Assembly: GCA_036496265.1 (NCBI GenBank)
Contig: DASXLL010000323.1
Location: 1 to 25,662, forward strand
Length of the DNA: 25,662 nucleotides
Origin: CAYLLN01 sp036496265
GTDB taxonomy: Bacteria > Planctomycetota > Planctomycetia > Pirellulales > Pirellulaceae
Direction of reading: 5' to 3'
The position numbers and the translations under genes are program-made. This document shows positions 1 to 6,058 of the stretch, in pieces. The notes beneath the pieces were generated by a model. It saw only the letters and a list, made by a program, of their open reading frames with translations, was not told where the DNA came from and did no database searches. Within the stretch, counting starts at the first letter, position 1, and every line of letters begins with the position of its first letter.

Positions 1-47
1 GCGTCGGTGAGATCCGTGAGATAGGCCTTTCGCGAAGTGGCTTCCAT
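1..47 (-). CDS. IS5-family transposase, N-terminal 15 codons only (cut by window edge)
   Basis: The reverse strand reads ATG at 47-45 and stays open to the window edge, giving MEATSRKAYLTDLTD. The K-x-Y-x-T-D-L-T-D opening is typical of IS5/IS4-type DDE transposases, which usually continue with a Q-W pair. A good Shine-Dalgarno sequence (AGGAG, 8 bases ahead of the ATG) fixes the start. Only the first residues are visible, so no catalytic residue can be checked. The identification rests on this short motif and on the inverted-repeat-like end at about 120-135. Confidence 0.6.
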   Translation of the reverse strand, partial: MEATSRKAYLTDLTD

Positions 48-135
48 GCCGGCACTCCTAAAACAAGGGACAAGGGAATCCCTGAATCTACGAGGAATGG
101 CGAAACTGCGTCGAGATCACTTCTCGGATAGGCTC
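1..135 (-). mobile_element. Left-edge fragment of an IS5-like insertion sequence
   Basis: This covers the transposase start (1-47), its leader, and a probable terminal end. Read outward on the minus strand the end is GAGCCTATCCGAGAAGTG (135-118), followed outside by TAA, which would fit the short T-N-A type target duplication of this family. The other terminus is outside the window, so the inverted repeat cannot be confirmed. The exact boundary at 135 is an inference. Confidence 0.45.
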
Positions 136-452
136 TAACAAAACGACGAGCGGAAAGCGTCGGCCTCCCGATTGCGCACCGGCATCGCGTCAGCGCTGCG
201 ATCTGACGATCAACAAGATCACCATCCGCCGAGTACTGGACCATCTTCGGCGCGGGTCTCCCGACCCCGCTGCTCTCCCGACTGAAGGTCCCCCGCGGCA
301 GTCCAAACACCATCCGAACGAACCGGTCTGTATATTTGGGTACACTGAACGCCAGCTGGCAGCTTGCCGACCGCATATTGCGGCCGCCACCACCGGCTAG
401 TCCAATGACCGGCGACGATTTGAACGCCATTTTTTCGTTCAGGACCACGACC
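136..452. other. Intergenic region upstream of the sulfatase gene
   Basis: I see no convincing gene here; the open frames on both strands look like high-GC shadows. It contains a hairpin at 252-270 (GCGGGTC, four-base loop, GACCCCGC) followed by related GGTC/CCGCGG sequence to about 300, which looks like a dispersed repeat of the kind found between planctomycete genes. A TATATT/TACACT-like stretch near 330-345 could be a -10 region for the sulfatase, but no matching -35 is clear. Confidence 0.4.
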
Positions 453-2015
453 ATGCCTTCCCTAGCCAATCTTGGGCGCAACGTGCTCGCCCTCGTAATC
501 GCTGCGTCTTCCATAATCGCCCTTCATCCCTCGGCCAATGCCGCCGACGCCAAACACCCGAACGTTCTCTTTCTCATCGCCGATGATCTCAACAACCTCC
601 TCGGCTGCTATGGCGACTCGCGGGCCAAAACACCGAACATCGACCGCCTCGCTGCCCGCGGCGTCCGCTTCGATCGAGCCTATTGCTCGTTCCCGCTCTG
701 CGGACCCAGCCGCAATTCGTTTCTGACGGGTCTTTATCCGAACACGACCGGTATTCTCGCCAACGCACAAATCTTCCGGCAGACGATTCCTTCGCAGCAA
801 AGCATGCCGCAGGCCTTTCGCAACTCTGGCTACTTTGCCGGCCGCATCGGCAAGCTCTATCACTACAACGTACCCAAATCCATTGGCACCAACGGCCACG
901 ACGATCCCGGCTCGTGGGAACTGGAGCTGAATCCGGCCGGCGTCGATCGTCTCGAAGAAGAGCCGCAGATTTTCACGCTGCTTCCGAATCAATTCGGCGG
1001 CACGCTGAGCTGGTTTGCTTCGCCGAAGCCCGACGAGCAGCACACCGACGGCCTCGAAGCCCTCGACGCCGAGTGGGTGCTCGAGCGCTGCGCCAAACGC
1101 AAAGACCGCCCGTTCTTTCTCGCGGTCGGTTTCTTCCGTCCTCATACTCCGTATGTAGCTCCGAAAAAGTATTTTGGTTGGTATCCGGAGCGCGAGATGC
1201 CTGTCGTGCAAGGCGTGAAGGAAGACCAGGCCGACATGCCGGCGGCGGCGCTGATGAGTTACAAGAAGGAGCAGGACAAGCTGACGGATGATTTGCGGCG
1301 TCAGGCGCTGCAAGCCTATTACGCGAGCATCAGCTTTATGGATGCCCAGGTGGGACGAGTGGTCGATGCGCTCGATAGGCTCGGCTTGTCTGAGAACACC
1401 ATTGTCGTGTTTACGAGTGATCATGGCTATCACGTGGGCGAGCATGGGCTGTGGCAGAAGATGAGTTTGTTTGAAGAAAGTTCGCGCGTGCCCCTGCTGA
1501 TCGTCGCGCCGGGGTTGTCGAAGAACGCGGCCGCCAAAACGCCCATTAGCCAGGTCGATCTGTTCCCCACGCTGGCGGAGCTTGCTGGCGTCAAAACACC
1601 CGACAATCTGCAAGGCCAAAGTCTTGTACCTATCCTTAAAGACACCAGCGCCACGGGTCGCGGCTGGGCGATCACCCAAGTCATGCGCGGCGGCGGCCTC
1701 AATCGCGCCACCATCACGTCCGACGTCGGCTCCCAAGGCCGTAATTTCTTCGGCTACACGCTGCGCACGCCCCGCTGGCGGTACACGGCGTGGGACGAAG
1801 GCAAGGAAGGTCGCGAGCTCTACGACCACGACGCCGACCCGCGCGAGCTCACCAATCTCGCCGCTCCCGACAACAAAGACGCCGCCAAGCACGCCAAAAC
1901 CATCGCCGACCTTTCCGCACAGCTCAAGGTTGCTATCAAAACGACATTCCCGCCTTCCGGCGAAACTCCCAAAATCCAACCCGGCCTCTGGTCGCCGAAT
2001 TTGACAGAGCCGTAA
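453..2015 (+). CDS. Secreted sulfatase, iduronate-2-sulfatase-like
   Basis: This is a type I (formylglycine-dependent) sulfatase that hydrolyses sulfate esters, probably on polysaccharides, outside the cytoplasm. From the ATG at 453 the protein has 520 residues and starts with a signal peptide (hydrophobic segment about residues 9-25, cleavage likely after SANA). Metal ligands D44-D45 lie in LFLIADDLNN. The C-x-P-S-R motif (CGPSR, Cys73) is the site of formylglycine formation. A later TSDHGYHVGEHGLWQK block carries the usual Asp-His and Lys residues. The GCYGD...TPNIDRLAARG order is typical of iduronate-2-sulfatase-like members. An upstream in-frame ATG at 336 would add 39 residues before the signal peptide and is unlikely. 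The natural substrate cannot be read from sequence. Activity needs a formylglycine-generating enzyme, which is not in this window. Confidence 0.9.
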   Translation: MPSLANLGRNVLALVIAASSIIALHPSANAADAKHPNVLFLIADDLNNLLGCYGDSRAKTPNIDRLAARGVRFDRAYCSFPLCGPSRNSFLTGLYPNTTGILANAQIFRQTIPSQQSMPQAFRNSGYFAGRIGKLYHYNVPKSIGTNGHDDPGSWELELNPAGVDRLEEEPQIFTLLPNQFGGTLSWFASPKPDEQHTDGLEALDAEWVLERCAKRKDRPFFLAVGFFRPHTPYVAPKKYFGWYPEREMPVVQGVKEDQADMPAAALMSYKKEQDKLTDDLRRQALQAYYASISFMDAQVGRVVDALDRLGLSENTIVVFTSDHGYHVGEHGLWQKMSLFEESSRVPLLIVAPGLSKNAAAKTPISQVDLFPTLAELAGVKTPDNLQGQSLVPILKDTSATGRGWAITQVMRGGGLNRATITSDVGSQGRNFFGYTLRTPRWRYTAWDEGKEGRELYDHDADPRELTNLAAPDNKDAAKHAKTIADLSAQLKVAIKTTFPPSGETPKIQPGLWSPNLTEP

Positions 2016-2110
2016 GCGAATATTCTGACGAACGCTTGAATGTCGTGCCCAAAGCCGGGATGATATCGGTCGCAAACCCGCCTGGCCCTCAACCGCACTC
2101 GGAGAACTCG

Positions 2111-2590
2111 ATGACTCGCGCCCTATTACCGCTGCTTTTGATCTTTGGTGTCGTCGCGACTGCCGCGGTTGCTCAAGGCAAGAAGAAAAGTGGCCCGCCC
2201 AAGATGCCCGAGATCGTCGGCAAATGGATCGGGGATTGGGGACCGTATGATCCGGCGAAGGGAGTGGCGATCGATAAGGCGAAGTGCAAGCAACTCGATT
2301 GCAGCGTCGTGTTGAAGGACGACGGCGGCGCCAAGGTTTGGGAGGCGACGTTCGAAGGCGAATGTGGCCGGCCATATAAGTACACGATCAAAATGGAAGG
2401 CAAGCAGGCGGGGGAAACCGTCATGTTCAAAGGCACCGTCGATCTGGGCGAGCAAGACGGCGGTGTTTATGACTGGATCGGCCGTGCGAACGACGACGAG
2501 TTCGCGGGGTTCTACACGAGCTCGCACCACGTGGGTGTGTTTCGGCTGGCCAAGGCCAAGGCCAAGGCGAAAGAGGCGGCTAGCGAGTAG
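2111..2590 (+). CDS. Small secreted protein of unknown function
   Basis: A 159-residue protein with a clear signal peptide (MTRALLPLLLIFGVVATAAVA) and a mature part rich in Gly, Lys and aromatic residues. The mature part contains a VGKWIGDWGPYD segment and a YDWIGRANDDEFAGFY...GVFRLAK ending. GGAG lies six bases ahead of the ATG at 2111, which decides this start over the longer frame beginning at 1790. The C-terminal half alternates short beta-like stretches, suggesting a small beta-sandwich or barrel, with a lysine/alanine-rich tail. The end resembles that of the partial gene at 25516-25662, so both may belong to one lineage-specific secreted family. It follows the sulfatase by 95 bases and may be co-transcribed. 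Function is unknown. Confidence 0.8.
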   Translation: MTRALLPLLLIFGVVATAAVAQGKKKSGPPKMPEIVGKWIGDWGPYDPAKGVAIDKAKCKQLDCSVVLKDDGGAKVWEATFEGECGRPYKYTIKMEGKQAGETVMFKGTVDLGEQDGGVYDWIGRANDDEFAGFYTSSHHVGVFRLAKAKAKAKEAASE

Positions 2591-2621
2591 TTGGAATTAG
2601 TCGGTGAAATAAAACATCATT

Positions 2622-2721
2622 CCCTCGCTTACGCTTCGGGTTAAAGTAAAGCACCAAACCCTCGCTTGCGCTTCGGGTTAGTAGAAGTGACGCACCATGC
2701 CCTCGCTTACGCTGCGGGTTA
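2622..2721. repeat. Three copies of a 22-bp repeat (CCCTCGCTTACGCTTCGG-type)
   Basis: Copies at 2622-2643, 2659-2680 and 2700-2721 read CCCTCGCTTRCGCTKCGG followed by GTTA, with one or two differences between them and start-to-start spacings of 37 and 41. In the reverse orientation each copy begins TAACCC. The copy at 2700-2721 supplies the TAA stop codon (2721-2719) of the minus-strand gene that follows. The array lies between two genes whose 3' ends face each other. Confidence 0.9.
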
Positions 2722-3642
2722 GTGTTTCCTGGCCACGATCATCGTCTCGCGCATTTCGACGGAGTTGTGCGTAAAGCAGGGGCGTTCGCCGTATTTGGTG
2801 ACTTGGACATCGCTGAAGCCTGCTGTTTGCAAATCGGCGACTAGCTCGTCCTTCGTCGGCACGTGCGTGACGTAGGAAGCTGGACCGGGTAGCGTGCCGT
2901 GCGCCAGCGATAACGATTGCGTGCCGGTTAACATGTGCAGCGATGTGCTGCCGCCGCTGCGCAGGATGCGAAGGACTTCGCTGAGGAATTGGCGGCGCGA
3001 TTCGGCGGTATGCGGCTGATTGAATGAGCCACGCAACTGCACTTCGTCGGTCGATTCATCGAGGGCGACGATTTTTTCTGGCAGCGACTTGCCGAGTTGG
3101 TGCTGCCAAATCGCTTTTGCTGGTTCGTTCCTGTTTCGGCCTAACTGCGAGTGGACGGCGGATTCCGGGAGCAAGTTTGCTCCCGGCTGTTGGGTTAGTG
3201 GGATTGTTTTTGCCGGCAAGTCATGGTCGGCTTGGCCCATGCCGCGATGATCGAGGTCTTCTTCGAGAACGTAGATTTCCCAGAGGTTATTGTCGGGGTC
3301 GCGGACCCAGAATTTGGTCTGCCGCGCGTAACAGCATTCGACGCCTTCTTCTCGCTGCGTCGTGATGCCGGCCATTTCGAGCCGCCGCTGCCATTCGACG
3401 AGTTCTGCGGAGTCGCCGAGCCGAAACCCGAGATGGTTCAGGGCACCGCTGGTCGTTGGTGCGTGCGGTTCTAGCGAGAGGACGACGGGCGGTTCGTCGA
3501 GTTCGAACTTGGCATAGTCGGGCCGGCACTTGGCGGCGTCGCGGCCGAAGAGCGATTGGAAGAACTCAACACTTTTGTCGAGATCGGCAACGTTGAGGGA
3601 GAGATGAAATTTGACGGTGGACGGAGCGGCGATTGCGGACAT
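2719..3642 (-). CDS. ArsI/CadI-type dioxygenase fused to a methyltransferase-like C-terminal domain
   Basis: This 307-residue protein opens with a glyoxalase/VOC domain (about residues 10-130) of the ArsI/CadI family, Fe(II) enzymes that cleave the carbon-arsenic bond of organoarsenicals. Likely metal ligands are H13, H70 (LNHLGF) and E122 (LWEIYV). The diagnostic adjacent cysteines are C103-C104 (GVECCYARQTKFWVRDPD). A linker of about 50 residues follows, then a domain at about 185-307 (ESRRQFLSEVLRILRSGG, then KDELVADLQTAGFSDVQV) resembling the second half of a class I methyltransferase, without a visible SAM-binding glycine motif. The ATG at 3642 has a GGAG nine bases upstream and lies four bases after the transporter stop. 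A longer frame from 3675 would overlap that gene. The linker is partly encoded by a hairpin repeat (3165-3186). Arsenic as the real substrate is an inference from family. Confidence 0.8.
   Translation of the reverse strand: MSAIAAPSTVKFHLSLNVADLDKSVEFFQSLFGRDAAKCRPDYAKFELDEPPVVLSLEPHAPTTSGALNHLGFRLGDSAELVEWQRRLEMAGITTQREEGVECCYARQTKFWVRDPDNNLWEIYVLEEDLDHRGMGQADHDLPAKTIPLTQQPGANLLPESAVHSQLGRNRNEPAKAIWQHQLGKSLPEKIVALDESTDEVQLRGSFNQPHTAESRRQFLSEVLRILRSGGSTSLHMLTGTQSLSLAHGTLPGPASYVTHVPTKDELVADLQTAGFSDVQVTKYGERPCFTHNSVEMRETMIVARKH
3165..3186. repeat. Hairpin repeat inside the ArsI-fusion coding sequence
   Basis: CCGGGAGCA, loop AGTT, then TGCTCCCGG gives a perfect 9-bp stem. It belongs to the same family as the intergenic copies at 5009-5029 and 19897-19918, which have GGACCA in place of GGAGCA with compensating changes in the other arm. 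Here it lies in frame in the interdomain linker and encodes PGANLLPE-type residues. Confidence 0.85.
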
Positions 3643-3646
3643 GCGG

Positions 3647-4951
3647 TCAATCTCCAGCGACAGCGGGTTCAGCAACGAAAGAACGATTTTCAGCAGTTGC
3701 GGTTTTGGCTTGTGGAAGCGGCGTAACGGCCACGGCGAGGCAGAGAACGCCGACAGCCGCGGCTAACCAGTATAAGAGCCCCACGTACGACCCGGTGCGA
3801 GCATGCCACTCCGCCATGAGTTGCGGTCCGGCTGCAGAGGCAAAGACCGTCAGCATCTGCGCCACGCCTTGAATGCGGCCGAGGTTGGCCTGGCCGTATA
3901 GCCGACCCCAGACGGTGAAGAAGACCACCGTCACGACACCGCCGCTGGCACCCATGCCGATGGCATATAAGACCAATTGCCAGTGCTGCGTTACCTGCGG
4001 CAATAGGGCGAGCGAAATGGCCAGCACGACGAGCGCGGCCGCCGTCACGGTGCGCAGGAACCGTCCGCGAGCCAACCAGCCGCCGATAAAGTTGGCCGCC
4101 ATGCCGACGAAGGCACCGATCTTGGCGACTTCGTAGAAGGCGTTGGGAGGAAAGCCGCGCTCGGTCAGCAGCGATTCGTTGAATAGGGATGTGCCGGCGG
4201 CAATGAGGCCGTAGATCGAGGTTGCCAGGCCGAAGACCCAGAAGGCGGGGGTCGAAACTGCTTCGAGCAGGGTCGAATCGTTTGTGCTATTGGTGGGCGC
4301 AGCCCACCCTACGAGAGAACCGTCGCGGACGAGCAGCCAAGTGAGGGGGGCGACGAGGGCGAGCAGGGTCCAGCCCATGCTGGACCAGACGGTTGTCCAC
4401 GGCAGCTCATGCAAATTGCGATAGACGCCGAAGGCGGTCATGAAGCCGATGGCGACGAGCACCGAATAGGCACCCATCGCGACGCTGAGCTTTTGGCGAA
4501 ACCATTTGCCGACGAGCGTTAAGCTGACAACCGACAAGGCGCTTTGGCCGAGGCCGCGCGTCAGAGTGAGCAGGACGAAGAATGGTAGCCAGCCGCTGAC
4601 GTGGCACATGGACAGGACCGTTGCTCCGAGCAGGACGACTACGCCGAACATAACGCGCCGTGAGCCGAAGCGATCGATCAGGGGGCCGGTGGCCAGGCAG
4701 AAGAGCGCCCCGATTAGCGTGGCCCAGAAGTTCATGCGCCCGAAAGCGACGCGGTCGAACGATAGTCGCGGATCGGCCAGCAGACGCTCGGTGATCATTC
4801 CGAGGCCATGGGTGCGGCCGGGGAGCGTGGCGATCATGCCAAGGGCGGCTAGGGGGACCATGAGCCAACCGTAAAGCGGCTCGAGTTGACCAGCAGAAGA
4901 CGGAAGCCGTTGACCGTCTGGCTCGCGCGGCGACTGGTATGGATTAGTCAT
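3647..4951 (-). CDS. Major facilitator superfamily transporter
   Basis: A 434-residue inner-membrane protein with about 12 hydrophobic segments. It carries an MFS-type loop after the second helix (GPLIDRFGSRRVMFG) and a related stretch in the second half (GGWLARGRFLRT). The N terminus MTNPYQSP matches a motif common at the start of planctomycete membrane proteins. The ATG at 4951 is preferred (AGGTGA upstream); a GTG at 4963 is also in frame. It lies directly upstream of the ArsI-like gene with a four-base gap, so the two are probably one transcript. Export of an arsenical or another toxic compound is a reasonable inference but not shown by sequence. The central cytoplasmic loop contains GWAAPTNSTND, encoded by a palindromic repeat at 4292-4308. 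Confidence 0.85.
   Translation of the reverse strand: MTNPYQSPREPDGQRLPSSAGQLEPLYGWLMVPLAALGMIATLPGRTHGLGMITERLLADPRLSFDRVAFGRMNFWATLIGALFCLATGPLIDRFGSRRVMFGVVVLLGATVLSMCHVSGWLPFFVLLTLTRGLGQSALSVVSLTLVGKWFRQKLSVAMGAYSVLVAIGFMTAFGVYRNLHELPWTTVWSSMGWTLLALVAPLTWLLVRDGSLVGWAAPTNSTNDSTLLEAVSTPAFWVFGLATSIYGLIAAGTSLFNESLLTERGFPPNAFYEVAKIGAFVGMAANFIGGWLARGRFLRTVTAAALVVLAISLALLPQVTQHWQLVLYAIGMGASGGVVTVVFFTVWGRLYGQANLGRIQGVAQMLTVFASAAGPQLMAEWHARTGSYVGLLYWLAAAVGVLCLAVAVTPLPQAKTATAENRSFVAEPAVAGD
4292..4312. repeat. Palindromic GGTGGGC-GCA-GCCCACC repeat inside the MFS gene
   Basis: The arms are GGTGGGC (4292-4298) and GCCCACC (4302-4308), with a three-base loop and a CTAC flank. This GTAGGGTGGGCTGCGCC-type unit is a widespread bacterial intergenic repeat. 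Here it is read in frame on the minus strand in the loop between the two six-helix halves. Confidence 0.8.
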
Positions 4952-4955
4952 CGAT

Positions 4956-4971
4956 TTACTCACCTACTCAC
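4956..4971 (-). repeat. GTGAGTA-type heptamer repeat upstream of the MFS start
   Basis: On the minus strand this reads GTGAGTAGGTGAGTAA and ends five bases before the ATG at 4951. The identical 16-mer occurs at 24013-24028 at the start of the DUF1501 gene. AGGTGA in it may double as the ribosome binding site. Confidence 0.6.
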
Positions 4972-4974
4972 AGA

Positions 4975-5004
4975 CGGCTCAGCAGGAGCTTCGCCCTCCC
5001 AAGG
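4975..5004. repeat. Dispersed 30-bp repeat, copy 1
   Basis: Identical over 30 bases to 6024-6053; the core is CAGCAGGAGCTTCGCCC. It lies between the MFS gene and the dioxygenase gene, just ahead of a hairpin repeat (5009-5029). No coding role is seen. Confidence 0.9.
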
Positions 5005-5008
5005 GCTT

Positions 5009-5029
5009 CGGGACCAGGTTTGGTCCCGG
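5009..5029. repeat. Hairpin repeat (CGGGACCA / TGGTCCCG), intergenic copy
   Basis: Arms 5009-5016 and 5021-5028 with loop GGTT, followed by GGCTA. It lies just beyond the 3' end of the minus-strand dioxygenase gene and could act as a transcript-end hairpin, although no T-run follows. The same family occurs at 3165-3186 and 19897-19918. Confidence 0.85.
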
Positions 5030-5039
5030 CTAGTCGTAC

Positions 5040-5828
5040 TCATTTGAACCAGACTCCGGTTTTGCCGTATTCGGCGTATTTTTTGATGAGCCAGTCGTGG
5101 AATTGGCGATAGTGGGCGTCGCGTTGATCGCCGCCGTCGCGGCTGGCGTTGTAGCTTAAGTAAAGCTGTCGCCGCCAGCGATTGCTGAGGTTGGGGGCGG
5201 AGCGATGGGGCGTGAAGCCGCCGAACATGGCGATGTCGCCGGGGGCGAGATCGAGGACGACGCCGCGGGACTCGTTGATGGATTCTGCCGGCAAATGGTG
5301 ATAGTCGCCGTCTTTGGGCGATAAGTAACCTTGCTTGTGATAGCCCGGAAAGACTTCGGTTGCGCCGTTATTGGCGGCGGTGGGGTCGATGGCGACGATG
5401 ACGGTGATAAAGGTCTCGGGAAACTCTTTCCAACTGATGTAGTCCTGGTGCAACTGATAGCCGGTGGCGCCTGGTGGCTTGAAAATCAGCTTGTCCTTAA
5501 ACAAATGCGCTTCGTCGTCGTAAATCGCGCAGAGGACGTCGAGGATGCGGCGGTTGTAGGCGAAATACTGACAAACTGGGCCGATGTCGATTACGGGATC
5601 GAAGCAGTCGAACCGGCATTCCTTTGTTTCGGCGTGGTCTTGCCAGCGGCAGCGAATGTTTTGCGTGTCGATCAGCTCGCGGCGATTGAAGAGGGTCTCG
5701 CATTCGGCCGCAAGGGCCGCAATTTCGTCGGCGGAGAAGACATTGCGGACGATCAAAAAACCATTCTCGTGATAAAAGCGAGTGTGCTCAGCCGAAATGG
5801 AGCCCAGCGGCGGCGCGGCAACCGACAT
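5040..5828 (-). CDS. Phytanoyl-CoA dioxygenase (PhyH) family protein
   Basis: A 262-residue non-heme Fe(II)/2-oxoglutarate-dependent oxygenase. The facial triad is visible as H127-x-D129 (YQLHQDY) and the distal H208 (GFTPHRSAPN), with an Arg a few residues later (R217 or R219-220) that could bind 2-oxoglutarate. The N-terminal FYHENGFLIVRNVFSADEIAAL stretch is typical of the family. The ATG at 5828 is chosen because GAGG lies five bases upstream. A second ATG at 5852 has no ribosome binding site and borders the hairpin at 5856-5879. Bacterial members hydroxylate varied small molecules, so the substrate is unknown. It appears to be transcribed alone; repeat-filled gaps separate it from both neighbours. 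Confidence 0.85.
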   Translation of the reverse strand: MSVAAPPLGSISAEHTRFYHENGFLIVRNVFSADEIAALAAECETLFNRRELIDTQNIRCRWQDHAETKECRFDCFDPVIDIGPVCQYFAYNRRILDVLCAIYDDEAHLFKDKLIFKPPGATGYQLHQDYISWKEFPETFITVIVAIDPTAANNGATEVFPGYHKQGYLSPKDGDYHHLPAESINESRGVVLDLAPGDIAMFGGFTPHRSAPNLSNRWRRQLYLSYNASRDGGDQRDAHYRQFHDWLIKKYAEYGKTGVWFK

Positions 5829-5855
5829 ACCTTCCTCGCAGCGAAAAAGCATGAC

Positions 5856-5879
5856 TCTGACGTTCGAAGCAACGTCAGA
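5856..5879. repeat. TCTGACGTT hairpin repeat
   Basis: Arms TCTGACGTT (5856-5864) and AACGTCAGA (5871-5879) around CGAAGC. A related copy lies at 8405-8422 (GACGTT, CGCAGA, AACGTC, followed by AGAAT). It is in the leader of the PhyH gene and may affect its expression; that is inference. Confidence 0.8.
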
Positions 5880-6023
5880 ATTTTAGTCCGCCGAGAAGAG
5901 CGGCGAAAGCAGCGGAGTGGGACGCCGACTGGGCCGTGTTATGCTTCGCGAAACACAGCCACGCGACCGCCGCACTGAGGCGACGCAAACACTGGCGAGA
6001 CGCTCGTGCCACCCGACGTCGAT

Positions 6024-6053
6024 CGGCTCAGCAGGAGCTTCGCCCTCCCAAGG
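6024..6053. repeat. Dispersed 30-bp repeat, copy 2
   Basis: Identical to 4975-5004. It ends five bases before the stop codon of the TonB-dependent receptor gene, which runs on the minus strand. The preceding 5990-6012 (CACTGGCGAGACGC core) looks like another dispersed repeat type. Confidence 0.9.
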
Positions 6054-6058
6054 ATGGG

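Noticed and set aside
336..452. Longer sulfatase start at 336
   Set aside because: It would put 39 non-signal residues ahead of a clear signal peptide starting at the 453 ATG.
462..2375. 637-codon open frame on the minus strand
   Set aside because: It lies opposite the clear sulfatase and secreted-protein genes, has no recognisable motif and is Arg-rich as expected for a high-GC shadow frame.
2622..2721. CRISPR array
   Set aside because: Only three 22-bp copies with 15-19-base gaps, overlapping a gene end and with no cas genes; it fits a dispersed intergenic repeat.
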